Positions 32,844 through 45,601 are shown, counted from the stretch's first letter. The stretch: DNA of 64,000 nt from Neurospora crassa OR74A (GCF_000182925.2 NC_026503.1:1674001-1738000), one strand, 5' to 3'. The notes: a model not told the origin generated them from the letters alone. Made by a program: numbers and translations.

Positions 32844-33134
32844 TGTTGCGGAAGTCTGGGATTCCTGTAGAAGACCTTGTATTTGGTATTCTAAGTAGGA
32901 AGCGTGATGCCTTCCAGGAAGGGAGCAGGCCAGAGGCGGCCTTACAAGCGGTAGTTAAATAGAGTACTTACAAGGCTTCCAAAAGCCTCTATCCTGCCAA
33001 TAAATAGTCGCCCTATCTAAAGCGGTCAACAAAGGTTATAAGAACCTTTATTAGTCAGTCCGGCAATACAATACCTACCGGGGAAGGGGGAAACAAAGGG
33101 CAATCTATCTATCTATCGTATATATTCTATATTA
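32844..33134 (-). repeat. 3' LTR of the gypsy element
   Basis: The LTR is 291 bp, aligned end to end with 40512-40802 without gaps and differing only by transitions. It is less AT-rich than its surroundings. It ends with a CTATCTATCTATCGTA block and is preceded by target duplication GTAAC. Confidence 0.9.
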
Positions 33135-33391
33135 AATCCCGGCTTCGTTAAAGAAGCTATTACTATCTTTAGTAATATTAATCAATTTGTTCCAAATCCG
33201 TATATTTCCTCCTAATCCATATCCTCTAAATCATCTAGATCGTCCTAGTCGTCTTTTACCCAATTAACATTATCTCCACAGCGAGCACGAACGCCATAAC
33301 CTCCCTAGCAAATACCTCGAATAGAATCTCCGGGACGGCTTCCTTACCAAGCCTAATACTCTTCTACTAATTCCCTACAACTCCGGAATTA

Positions 33392-33499
33392 CTACTCTAT
33401 TATCCATATATTATACTCATTCCCCCAGCCTTTCCATTTAATTAAATACTTCAGCCGGTATAGTCCCTCCAATCTATACTGTATAACGCACTCTACTTT
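33392..33499 (-). pseudogene. Chromodomain at the end of the gypsy integrase
   Basis: The minus strand reads KVECVIQYRLEGLYRLKY followed by LIKWKGWGNEYNIWIIE and a stop. The VExI..R....YLIKWKGW..E.N.W pattern, with the conserved aromatic residues, is the chromodomain found at the C-terminus of chromoviral integrases, which directs insertion to heterochromatin marked by histone H3 methylation. The 36-codon stretch is uninterrupted despite heavy RIP nearby. Confidence 0.8.
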
Positions 33500-34514
33500 A
33501 TATTTATTACTATCTTTATTTCTCAAATTAAATTATAAATCCTCTATAGGCCCGGGTAGGGGGGTTTATCGGTAAAAAGGGTCCTCCTCCTTTAGTACTA
33601 GGAGTAGATAAATGTATAAAATTATAAGGTAAATCTTTATAGTATTAGGCAGATTTAGTTTATAAGCAAATCGGCTAATATATTCAAGTACCTTAAAGGG
33701 TCCTAATTGCTATTGGGATAATTTACGGGGTAGTCTTCCAAGGAGATAGTATCCGTAATAGAATTAAAAAAAGACTTTATTACCGACTTTAAATTCAATA
33801 TTTCTATAATAATCGTCATATCTCATTTTAGCTCTAGCTATAGCGAAATCTATAGCGAATTAGGCGTTTTAGTAAAGGTGCTCCTTAAAAACTATATTAA
33901 ATTCGTCGATATCTATTACTAATTTAATAAAAACATCTAAGGGTCTTTAGAATTTAAAACTGTATAGTAATTTATAAGGAGATAATTTAATAGTTTCCAA
34001 ATATACGCTATTAAAATTCTATTAGAAAAGAAGGATAATATCCATCCATAGAGCTTCTAAGTACTTGAAGTAATAAAACCTAATAACTATTTCCACGCCT
34101 TAATTCTTATATTTTAAGAATCTATTGCCCTATAAATAGTATACAATAGTTATAAATAATTTAATACCCCAAATTTTCTACATACCTTACTAGAATTCCA
34201 ATATAAATTTCCTATCCTAGTCAAATATAATCCCTATTAGAATTCCCCAATCTATAAGGATTAATTACCTTATAAAAACTCGTCCCTAATCGTTAGCAAT
34301 ATATATCGAATAGCTTAGTATTAGCAACGATCTCTTTAAATTAAAGCAAGTAGCTATTATTATTACGTTGAAGGTTTTATATCCCGGGATTTACTATAGT
34401 ATTCCTACGGATAGGACTTCTAGGAGCCCTATAATAAAATTGATAGTAATAAGGCGCATTAATAAGCTAAATATATAAGAAGGCTAGTAGTCGCTAATAA
34501 TTTATTTCCTATTA

Positions 34515-34670
34515 GTCTAATTTAATTAGTAAACGGGGCAATATTCTATATATTTTTTTACTACATAGGTTTTATTATTAATAGCCAATCCTCGAAGGTC
34601 GTAGAGTATTCTATTTCTCCCGAAGTAATGCTTATCGTTATAGACTATAGCGAGGATTTCCTAGATGTAT
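34515..34670 (-). pseudogene. Integrase zinc-finger region relic
   Basis: The minus strand reads DKHYFGRNRILYDLRG, then NNKTYVVKKYIEYCPVY and a stop. Position and wording match the HHCC region of gypsy integrases. The second Cys is Tyr (TGC to TAC) and a His is Tyr (CAC to TAC), both RIP-type changes. Confidence 0.7.
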
Positions 34671-35299
34671 AGCTTGGGGATATACAGATTCCTAATTTTA
34701 TTATTAATACTAATATTATAAATAAATTTATTTACATCAATCAAAAAAGGATAGCTAAATCGGTAAAGAGTACTATTATCTTCGCTAACTATTTAAAATA
34801 GGTCCTCTATTACTTTAACGAACTTAGGATCTTCTATATATTTATTTATAATTCGTTACTTTATAACTAGGTCCATTTATAACTCAGCAATAGTAAACTA
34901 TATAATATCCAATACTACTTCGCCTTCTAAATTACCCTTATTTTTAGTATATCGTAAATAGCTTAACGTATCTAATACGAAGTTTAAGCGTCCTAAGATA
35001 TAGTAAACCTACAAATTATATTATAAAAGGTATATAAATGTATTAATAAACCTTCTATTAGTTTAATCGGTTAAGCAAATTTATAGGGTAGTCTATTCGA
35101 CAATTCCTTTTATAGCAGCATAATCAATCAAAATAACAATAGGGAAATCTAAAGAGTAAATATAAATATAAAGTCTTTTAATAGCCCAAACTAGGTATAC
35201 TACTTCTAACTCCAAAGGGCCGTAGCGTATTTCTACTTTAATTAAATATTTACTTAAAAACATTACAAGCAGTACTATTAATACTGGAATATTCGATTC

Positions 35300-35920
35300 C
35301 GGGACCTATTTATACTCTTCCTTTAAATAGAACATTATTATACCGTTTCTACGCTCGAATAATCCATCTAATTAAATAAATAACTATCGTCCTAAGTTTA
35401 TATAAAATAATATACTGCTAATACTATTCCTACTGTAAATCGTATCTTATATAATTTTAAAAGTAATCCTTTCTTTCTCTATAGGTTCGTATATCATCTT
35501 TATTACGTAAGAGGTTCTTTTACTAATATTACCCGTAACTAAAGCCCCCGTTTTATATCCTTTAACTAGAAGGGTCACCTTTTGAATTTATAGTAATTCA
35601 ATTAATTAGGCGTAGTATAGGATTAAATGCTTTAAGAAACCGCTATTCCTAATATATATTTCTAATACCTTAAATTAATTAGGAAATATTAAATTATATA
35701 TAGCCTCAATTCTTTCTTCAATAGAGGTCAATCCAAATACATTAATATAGAAACCGAATAATTCAACGCTAGGGAAACCAATAAAGGATTTCTTAAGGGA
35801 AATTAAAATATTTTTCTCAATAAATAATACAAAAATCGTCTCGAAATAGTATAAATAGTCTTTAACTGTATTGGATATAATAATAATATCGTTAATAAAA
35901 GCGCAATAAAAGGTTATATA
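35300..35920 (-). pseudogene. Reverse transcriptase / RNase H relic with mutated catalytic Asp
   Basis: The minus strand reads FYCAFINDIIIS and continues openly for about 65 codons (..EKNILISLKKSFIGFPS, GFYINVFGLTSIEERIEAI). This is the end of the palm and the connection of a Ty3/gypsy reverse transcriptase. The catalytic pair expected in FIDDI is ND: codon AAC (plus strand 35891-35893) instead of GAC, one G-to-A change. An RNase H block with LDGLFERR follows downstream. Confidence 0.8.
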
Positions 35921-38900
35921 GGGTACTAAAAGCCGGTTTATAAATCTTTAAATGTAAGTAAGGGAGTTTCTATAACCTATTAAAGCTACTTTTAGAATTT
36001 CTAATTTTCTATAAATAATTATAATTAATTTATCCCTATAAGGGGGCCAAACGCCAAACTAATAGAAGAAAGATATTACATTAATAATTATAATAAATTT
36101 CTTACTCCTTATTTGTAAGATAATATCTTCCTAATGTAGTAATAAGTAATTATTAAGGACGGATATTTTATTTAAAGATTGGAGGTTAACGACTAAGTAG
36201 CCTTTTAACTTATCTTTTATTATTCTCTAAATAATAAAAATTAAGTATAAGAAAGGAGTTACTTCCAGGCAATTGTCGAATTTTCCCTACGTACGTAATT
36301 TATTAAAAACTTTATCTACAACCTTTTAATCTTTCTAATTTAAAGGGTATAAACGGATACTTATCTTCTAATTCTATTATCCTTCTACTAAGGGTATTTT
36401 TATTATTTCTACTTTAAGAATATTAATAATTTCGCCCTCCTCCTATAAAGAAGGGTATTTTTCGATGAGGGCTTCTATCTAATAAACGAACTCTCTATCT
36501 TCTATATAAATATAAATACCAGTACTAATTACAATTTTGGGTATATTAGAGGCGTAATATAGTTTGAAAGGGGAATACTTTTTAAAAACGCGCAGACGAT
36601 CTTCTATAGCGCCGGATATAAAGGATCTAGAATCCGGCTTATTTTTAAATATCGTAATTTTATTTAGTACTTCGCTATAATTATTAATATTGATCTAATC
36701 TACTGCAATATAGGTAGTGTCCTTGTATTCTGTAATAGTACTAATCCTAATTCGTTTAAAAATAGTTAATATAGTAAAAAAGTTATAATTTCTCATAAGG
36801 ACGACCTAGAGTATCTTATTATTAATTATATAATTGAAGGCTTAAAGGTACGTAGCAATAAATTTTAAATCTCGCTCTAATAATAGTAGTTTATATATAA
36901 TTAGGATATATATTTACTACTCGGGGCGAATAGCGATTTCTCTAATTGTAATTACCTTCTAATAATATAAATTAATTCTTTTATTAATTGAAAAGTATAT
37001 AGTAAAATTATTGAGCTTAATAAAAATAATTTTTAATATTTTATAATTAATAATACTTCCTTTAAAATTTATAAAATCGTTTACTAATAATATATTTACA
37101 CTTAAATTCTCTATAACCCAAACGGACTTTTTTACTTTTATTAAAATAGGGGATCGATTCACATCGCTAACGAAATACATCCAAAAAGTAGCCTATTCCC
37201 TAATAATTATAAACCCTCCAATACCCCTAATTTTATAGGAAGATTTTATTGTAATAGTATATTCCAATTTATTTAAAAAGCTTCGTAAAATTATTGAACG
37301 GCCGGTACCTAAATTAATATACACTTCTATTAATAATTCATCTAATTTAATTTTAATATTAATTCTCAGGTAGGTATAAATTAATAATTAGCCCTACTCC
37401 ATATCTTCTTTATTAATTTCAGGGGCTTCCTTAATAGTATATAGGTAAATGGGGTTAATTAACTTTAATAAAAGAATATCGTCTATATTAATCTCTATAA
37501 AGCCTATTTTAGAATCTTTTTTTACTTTAGTATTGTATTTCTTCAAATATATAAATAACTAATTCTTAAAATTAAATTAATTATTATAATTACTATATTT
37601 AATTCTTATAGCCTCATCCATCCTCCTAACTTCCATCCTAATTATAATAGACCGTTTATACTTTCTAATGTAAACTCTAATTATAGTATAAGAATCGAAA
37701 TACTTCAAATATTTATTATATATAAATTTAATATCGAACACAAAATTACTCAAGTCCGTTAATAATAAGTCTAATTCCAATATATCGCCTACAAAATAGA
37801 CTTTATTATATTATTTAATATCTTTAGAAGTATTATTTTAATGCGTATTCGGGCGGATATTTTCGTAACATATATCGTTTTAATATATATCATTCCTCGG
37901 GTAATCCCTAGGGCAATCCTTAGAATATAAATAATTCCTAGAGTATTCCCTAGAATAATTTCTCAAACAATCCCTAATAAATAAATTTAAATAGCCCTAT
38001 TGGAACGAATTACTAGCCGTATTATCCCTATTAATTCTTAAGTCCGTTATAAAATCCTTAAATTTATACGTCCTTCTTATTAAGTAGGGATATTAATTTA
38101 ATACAACGGTATACAATAATACCCTAAATTCCTCTAATACCTATATATAATTAATAAGGTAGCCTATTTTGGGAGGGGTAGGGAGAAAATAGCGAATATT
38201 AATATTTAAATTAAATTAAATTTAAATTATTACTCTTTACTAATTATCGCTATCCTTATTAAAAACTCCTATTACCCTACTATAGCGAAATTTTTTCTAA
38301 ACGAATTTAATAAAGGTATTTTTATTCTCAATAACTTCCTTTAACCTAAGGGTAGCCTTTATAAATTTTCAAATAGCTATAGCCGAGTCTAGAACGAAGT
38401 ATATTATTAATGCATCTATTAAAACAGGCAATCTACTAATACAAAAATCGCAACGTTTTTTAAGGGAAATTTTATTAATCTACCAACGAACTACCAAGCC
38501 GTTTAATAGGGTTTGGAATATAGCAATAATCTATCTCTCTACAATTCTTCCCGAAATAGGATTTTTAATAAAGGATTTTAATCAATCTATAAAATAATAA
38601 ATATTAATATATATTATATTCTTCCCGTTTAAAACAAAGCCGAAATCGTCAAAATCTTTATAGTAGGGGTTAAACTAACCAATATCTTCTCCATAAAGGC
38701 GGTCGTCTTTAAATAAGAAGGTATTATTATTGCTTATAGGGGTTTAAGCGGCCTTCTATACGGTTAATAATTTAAGAGTCAATTCCGTATATACCGGGTT
38801 ATTGTAGAGGGTTTCTATAACTCTAGTAAAAAGGGCCTCTAAGTTAGCCGCGCCAATAATATTACTATTGTCTAATATATTGTAATACCGCTTATTGTTA

Positions 38901-40511
38901 ATATTATTATTATTATTTTAATTATAATTATAGTAATTATTGTACTTTAGTATTAATAAGTACTACGTTCTACCGAAAGAGGGTTTTTAGAAGCTTTTTA
39001 ACTAAGTATCGCTAATCCTATTATTGAATATTTCCTAGTTTTATATTTCTTTAAATATTTTTAATATTCCCTATACTATTTATATTAAATTATCCATTTT
39101 CCTTATAATTAAATCTTTATTTTATTTGCACGTAGTATAATTAGCCTTTTTTATTTTATTATTAATATTATTCACTATTACTTCTAAATTAGAAATTTTA
39201 TTAATTGTACTAGTAATCCTATTCTTATTCTAGGTCAACCTAATCTCTATAGTAATAATACGTAGGTTTATTTAATTAACCGCCTTATCTAAACTCTCTA
39301 TTTATTTAATTACTTCGTTAATTAAATTCCGGATATTAGTGAATTTTTCTTTAATCTAGTAATTAAATAAAGTATCCGCATTATCGCGTACTCGCATTTA
39401 AATATCTAAAATTCTAACTAATTTCGCAATTTCTTCCGTTTCAATTATATTATCTATAATACTATTATCTCTCATATTATCAAATTACCATTGCAAATAA
39501 TTTACCGCTCGCTATAAATAAAATATTAATAATTTATTATTTTTGTAATTATTTGGCTATTTTTCGGGCTTATTTAATTCCTCCCGTAGAACGCTTATAA
39601 TCCTTAAATCCTAATCCTATTGTCCTTATCCTCGTCCTTAATTTCCCTATTCTTCGTCCTACTCTACATTCCTTAAAAAAACTCTAGTATTAGGGCGGTA
39701 GCGGGTTTATAGTTTAGGGGGCGGCCTAGGTTCTCTTATTTCATCTTCGGATTCGTTGCTTAATAGTATAAATATTTAAGTATAGGGTTTTAAATTGGGT
39801 AACTATTATTAATTGTAATATATAAGTTCGGGAAGTAGTATAATTTACTTATTTATAGTCTATCGATTACTATCGAACGGGTGCTTAGGAGGTGTATTAT
39901 CCAATAGGTTAACTATAGTTATTTTTATAGAGGAGTAATAATATTAAAATAATTAATAATAAAGAAGAGGGGCCGCTTCCTACTACTATTTATATTTCGG
40001 AGGCGGGGGAAACCTTTAGTGTTAGAATAATACGAGTCAAACCGGATCTAAGTAGTAAAGCGCATCGCTACTCTTCTAGCTAACTAATTTTTATCGAAGC
40101 GAGGGGGTAGATAATAATAGGGGATATTTAGGTCGTATTGTGCGAAGGATTGTTTTAAATATCTATAATACTACTATATTTATTTATTTATACCTTAATA
40201 ATTAAAATAAATAAATAGTAATATAATAGAGTAACGATTTCTATTAATTCGGGATTCAAGGCTTAATACTGTAAATTCAAACGATTAAAGTAGTTGGTAA
40301 AACAGCCTTCTACTTTATAGGCTAAAACTCAACGTCGTAGCCAACAGCTTTATATAAAGGATTATACGCTTATTTATACTTAAATAGGGTTCAACGCCGT
40401 AATCGGTCGGTACTGCGTATAGTAATAAGATTATTAATTAATTGTAATATTTTAAAGGGTATTAATAGAAAAACGGTTAGTCGGTTTAATCGTTTAGTTA
40501 CAATTACTATT

Positions 40512-40802
40512 TATTACGGAAGTCTAGGATTCCTATAGAAGACCTTATATTTAGTATTTTAAATAGGAAGTGTAATGCCTTCTAGGAAGGGAGTAGGCTA
40601 GAGGCGGCTTTGTAAGCGGTAGTTAAATAGGGTGCTTGTAAGGCTTCTAAAAGCCTCTATCTTGCTAGTAAATGGTCGCCCTGTCTAAGGCGGTCAATAA
40701 AGGTTGTAAGAACCTTTGTTAGTCGGTCCGGCAGTACAATGCCTGCCGGGGAAGGGGGAGACAGAGGGCAGTCTATCTATCTATCGTACATGTCCTGTAT
40801 CA
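40512..40802 (-). repeat. 5' LTR of the gypsy element
   Basis: 291 bp, the partner of 32844-33134. It is followed directly by the second copy of the GTAAC target duplication (40803-40807). Confidence 0.9.
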
Positions 40803-40807
40803 GTAAC

Positions 40808-43800
40808 GGATAGAACCTTTCGAAAATCTATATTAAGGTTTCGGTAATTGTAATATAATTAATATTTAATATTTTGAACGGCTAGGTTATTAAAGTCTTA
40901 TTAGACGGGACCCCTATATATAAATACCTTTAGCCTTATATATACCTATTTAATAAATTATTTATTAAGGCCGAATTAATATTCTTTAATTAGGGGGTTT
41001 TAGTAGAGTATTTAAATAGGGATGAAAATACTAAGGTATATAAAAGGTTAATAGATTGTTTAAGGAATAATACGACTATTCTTTAGAGGAAGGATAGTTT
41101 GGAGTTTAATATAACAGTTAGTAATAAAGAGTACTTTAATTAATAAGCGGCTTTATAATAATAGTATAGGTTTATTATATCTATATTAGTAAAGTGTAGT
41201 TACCCGTTATTTAAACTTTCTAATAAGGATTTTATTCTTAAAATTATAAAAGAATAGGGCTATTACGTAGACGAAACGTAGTAATAGGATAATAAGAACG
41301 GTAGAAATTTTAATCTCTTTATATTTAAGGACTATTATAATTAAGTAAAATAGGGGTTAAATAGAGATAAGGGCTATTTATTACCCTATTAATTTATTAG
41401 TAAATTAAATTATTTAATATTTATATTCCTATCCTATTAATGTCCGACTACCCTTCGACTTTCTATATAGGGAAATAATAGACTAATTACGTCTATAAAT
41501 ACTTATATTATTCGTAAGTTAGAGGAGAGTCCTTTAAGAACGGCTATACTAATTAACAATATTAGTACTAGAAAAACAATTATATATATAATAGCGATTT
41601 TAATATATATAGAGGAAATAGAGCGTAGGAGTAAAATAGGATAATACGCTACTTATCCTTTATTAATTTTAATACTATCCAACCTTATTGCTTAAATATT
41701 TTACGAATATACAACTATATTTAGAAATTCGTTCAATTTTAAATACTTTTATAATTACTATAATACTATATCCTAGCGGGATAGTCGTACGTAAACTATA
41801 TTAACCTAATAAGAATTCGATATACTTATAGTTGTATATATTAAGAAGCGTAATAACCCTAATATAGTATAGTTTATTATTTTGGCCGTTATTTTTATAT
41901 ATTATTAGCGTTAGGTATACAAATTTTCCTTCTCTAACGACGGGTCTCTTATTAAATATAATAAGTATATTTTACAGGATTAGTTGGTGGAGGTTGGTAA
42001 TAATTATAATACTAGTGGTATAAATAAGAAGGCTTCTATTAAGAAGCGAGCTCCGAAAAAAGGTTCGAAGAAGAAAGGTTCGAAGAAGATTACTCTTATT
42101 AATAATAAGTAGGAAGATAATAAGTAAGATAACAATAAGTAAGAAAATGTAGAGATTATTAATTATATTAAATTATAGGCGGAGGAGGAAGAGGATAAAG
42201 ATTTGGAAGATAATACCGAATAAGTTTTCCTATAATAGAAAAATCCTAATTGCTCGTAGTTTCTATATAGGGAAATGAAGGTATTTACTAATAATTTCTA
42301 TATAGGGAAATAAAGGTATTTGCTAATAATTTCTTTATAGTTTTTAATTGTAAAATATTAATATACTAGTAAATAATAGTATAAATAAAGTCCGAGAGTC
42401 GTACTTTTACTATTTAGTAATAATATTAATCGAAGGTGTAATATTCTATAGAATTATTTACGACGAGGCGTAGTTTATATGCAATAAAGACTTTACAATA
42501 TAGAGATAGATCCGCCTATTACTTAAGTATATTATTATTTATATTTCTACTACCCCCCTTTTGAATAGGGTAATAAATTTCAATATATTTGCCTCCCTAG
42601 TATAAGAAAATGCGGTACTCCCTATCCAATTTCCGGACTATTTTACTAGCGAAGCCTTTATAGAATTTAATGAATTTTACTACGACCCTAACTATCCTAC
42701 TAATTTCTAATTTAACTGCAATATACCTAGACTTACTAATATCTTTAATAACCTCTAATTAATTAAGAAGATATAGGGTTTTAAGTAGTAGGCCCTTAAC
42801 CTACTTACCTAGAATTTAATATTAAATAATAGGGCTATTATATTATTTAGTACTATATTTATTATTAATAATTATAAGTATATTTAATTATTTTACAATA
42901 TAATAACCCTTATTATTCTACTTAATAGTATTATAATATACTTATCGGCTACTATTCTACTAATGACTATTTATTATATTATATTTACCTACTACGCCCT
43001 AGGTAATAAAATTATAATTATAATTAACGTTATACTTAAGCGCCTATATGGCGATTCTATATATAATATAGAGGATTCTAAAGACGCTGAGAAGAGAAAG
43101 GGATTCGATATAATATTAATTCGTTCCTTATAATACCTTGCGTAAAATTACTATATATTCTAATTCCTAAGCGTCTATAATCCTATTACAATTTTAAATA
43201 TTGAAAAGATAGAAAGGTTTTTATTTTATAAATTAGGATTCCCTAACGCTATTTAAATTCTTAATAAGGAAGATTTATTAATTAAATTTGGCGTTAATAC
43301 TATTGAAGCATTCTTTAAGAATAATTTTAATAGTAGCTTAATATATATATTTTTTTAATTAAATTAAGATCCGAATATTTGGCCTCCTGTTGATCCGACC
43401 CGTATATTTGCCTTTTATTACGGTAAATCTCTATTATAAATATGAATATTGGAAGAATATTTTAAATAGAAAGGGTAGAAGAAGTGTATATTAGTAATTA
43501 TTAATTCATTTTAAATGTAAATATAAATCCCTTTAATCGTTTACTATAGTTTACCTATATTAATATTTTTATAGGACCCTTATATCCCTATTAAAGAAGG
43601 CCTCTTTTCTAGTACAGTCTATTAAATTTAATTAAATATAATTAGAATAGATTACTATTATTTCGGATTAGAATTTACTATAGATAAATATTAATATTCT
43701 TATTTTAAATTCTAATATTAGTACGGCCGGACTAAACGTATATTAATAATACTATATTAGTATTAGACTCTTATTTATATAGAATATACTAATTATATTT

Positions 43801-44400
43801 TAATATATCGGACGTCTCTATTAAATTGGATAGACCGAGCTAGTATAATAATTCCTCCCAATTATTTACAATACTATTAATATATAGTAAGAAGAGTATA
43901 TAACGAGAAAGGTTAGTCTATATTTCCCTATAGAGAAATATTGCTTATAGGCTCGTTAATTTAAATTAATAGGTCTATTCCCTTTAATTGGAGATTAGTA
44001 TTAAATATATTTGTAATAAGTCTTTACAAACGCTTTTATTATATAAAGCTACGAAAATTGCGATGTTATACGAATTTAACTATTATACTTAGGTAGTATC
44101 CCCTCTTTAAAGAATTGAAGACTATTATATAGTACGTATAACGTATATTAGTAATATATATTCTTCGCTTATTCAATATTATATAATATATAAAGAGGGT
44201 TTTAAAGATAGTAAAGTAGGTTAAACTATCTTTAAATATTTACTTCTTTATAGGCTAATATTTATAAATTTTATTTTTAATAATATTATTAATAATATTA
44301 TTTTTACAATTAAGGATTTAAATAAAGTATTTAGGGGCATTATTAATCTATTTAATATTAATACTATCCTTAAATATAAATAGGTAAAGGAGGAGCGTCG
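40808..44400 (+). pseudogene. SNF2-like helicase relic, 3' part with ATPase motifs
   Basis: A plus-strand frame holds helicase motifs in order. A Walker A-like NNISTRKT at 41558-41578 is best read as DDMGTGKT with G-to-A changes. ILILSNLIA follows as the motif Ia region. Then comes YDEA-stop at 42459-42473, where TAG stands for a CAG Gln (DEAQ box), and in the same frame ISTTPLLNR at 42543-42569 (motif III, SATP/SGTP in the family). A Lys-rich then acidic linker lies at about 42040-42230. The C-terminal helicase lobe is probably at 43-44 kb but is too decayed for a firm call. The order and spacing fit SNF2-type superfamily-2 ATPases. The copy is dead. Being RIP'd means it had at least one near-identical copy, so it was repeated or mobile. 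Confidence 0.6.
42261..42345. repeat. 35-bp tandem repeat, 2.4 units, one palindrome per unit
   Basis: TTCTATATAGGGAAAT(G/A)AAGG starts at 42261 and 42296, and a third degenerate copy (TTCTTTATAG) starts at 42331; the period is 35 bp. Each unit begins with a variant of the dispersed palindrome. Confidence 0.8.
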
Positions 44401-44880
44401 CCAGTTTATAGCGGATTTAGTTAGCGCCCCTATCGGATCCTTTAAAAATAAGTAGTAGAAAAGAGTAGTTATATAAATTAAAATTACGGATAAGATTAAT
44501 TAGGGTAATATTAAGATTAAATCCGAAAAAGAATTAGTAGAAATCCTTAGGCTAAATAACGAACTTAAAAAGGCCTACTAGAATATTATTATACTATATA
44601 ACCTACAGCTAACTAGTAAACAACCTACGGAGAATACCCTCTCCAATTTACTTATAATTAAATAATTATATCGATTAAACTTCCGAGGTAATTCTTGCGA
44701 AGGCGTTACGCTGGAAGTCGATTCTACTATTAATATACTTATTATAATAGGTATTACTAAAAATATATATATTTTTCCTATAGAGAATAAAGATAGCCCC
44801 CTTAAATTACCTATAGTTAAGTATTAGTAACAATTAGATTACCGAAATAATTTTCGTAAAGGTGTTACGCCGGAAGTTGA

Positions 44881-45130
44881 CCCTACTTTCCTACTTATTA
44901 GTAATACAATAGGTGCTACTAGAAATATATAGATTTTTTCTACGGGGAATTAAAATAGTGGAGTGTAATTATTTTCCAATAATAATTCCGACCCTACTTT
45001 CCCGCCTATTAGTAATACAATAAGTACTACTAGAAATATATAAATTTCCCTTATAGGGAATTAAAATAGCGGAGTATAATTATTTTCTAATAATAATTCT
45101 AACCCTACTTTCCTACTTACTAATAATTTA
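44881..45130. repeat. 111-bp tandem repeat with palindrome variants
   Basis: CCCTACTTTCC(T/C) recurs at 44881, 44992 and 45103, a constant 111 bp. Each full unit carries AGTAATACAATA(G/A)GT, a palindrome variant (about 44934 and 45043-45062) and TAAAATAG(T/C)GGAGT. A more diverged unit lies about 160 bp upstream, around 44705-44780. Confidence 0.8.
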
Positions 45131-45601
45131 TTTAATACTTAGGAATTGGATAATAATAATAATCGAAGTAATTTTATAGATATTCCTTATTTAAAAAACG
45201 GGAAGGTAAACCTTTTAGTCCTATCTTTAATATATCCCTAATTTATTATTAATAATTTTTTAGGTTAATATTAGAAAGATAAAGCTAATATATAAGGAGT
45301 ACTAAAATATACCTTTATTTACTTCCTATATTTATTTGGGATATAAAACGAATTCTTATACTTATAAGTTTTATATCTATTTTTTTTAAAACTTCTATTA
45401 ATTATCTATTTATTATAGGCCCCCCCTCTATTCGCCCCCTTAATAATAGTAAAAGTTAGCACTATATTATTTAGACTTACTTTTAAGAGGATGGAGGCGA
45501 AGATATATCCTAAATATATTATAGATCGATTTAAACTTTAGATTAGGTTCTAATTATATATAGGATATAATATAAATTAGGAGGATAAAGGTACTATAAA
45601 G

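Larger units (their letters stand above)
32844..40802 (-). mobile_element. Full-length Ty3/gypsy chromovirus, RIP-inactivated, 7959 bp
   Basis: Two LTRs of identical length (291 bp) at 32844-33134 and 40512-40802 bound the element. Ends are TG..CA in type, and GTAAC is duplicated outside (32839-32843 and 40803-40807). The minus strand carries the pol relic in normal order: reverse transcriptase with FINDI at 35891, RNase H near 35350-35400 (LDGLFERR), the integrase zinc-finger region at 34515-34670 and a C-terminal chromodomain at 33392-33499. The gag end should lie at 38-40.4 kb and is too decayed to recognise. Stops are frequent, so the copy cannot move by itself. The insertion lies inside a helicase relic, making it the younger layer. 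Confidence 0.9.

Noticed and set aside
36959-37780. Short ORFs of 67-73 codons inside the gypsy element
   Set aside because: They are AT-rich frames in or opposite decayed pol, with Ile/Asn/Lys/Tyr composition and no independent support.
33000-42000. CRISPR-like array reading of the short tandem repeats
   Set aside because: Repeats are contiguous tandem units without unique spacers, and the genome is eukaryotic.
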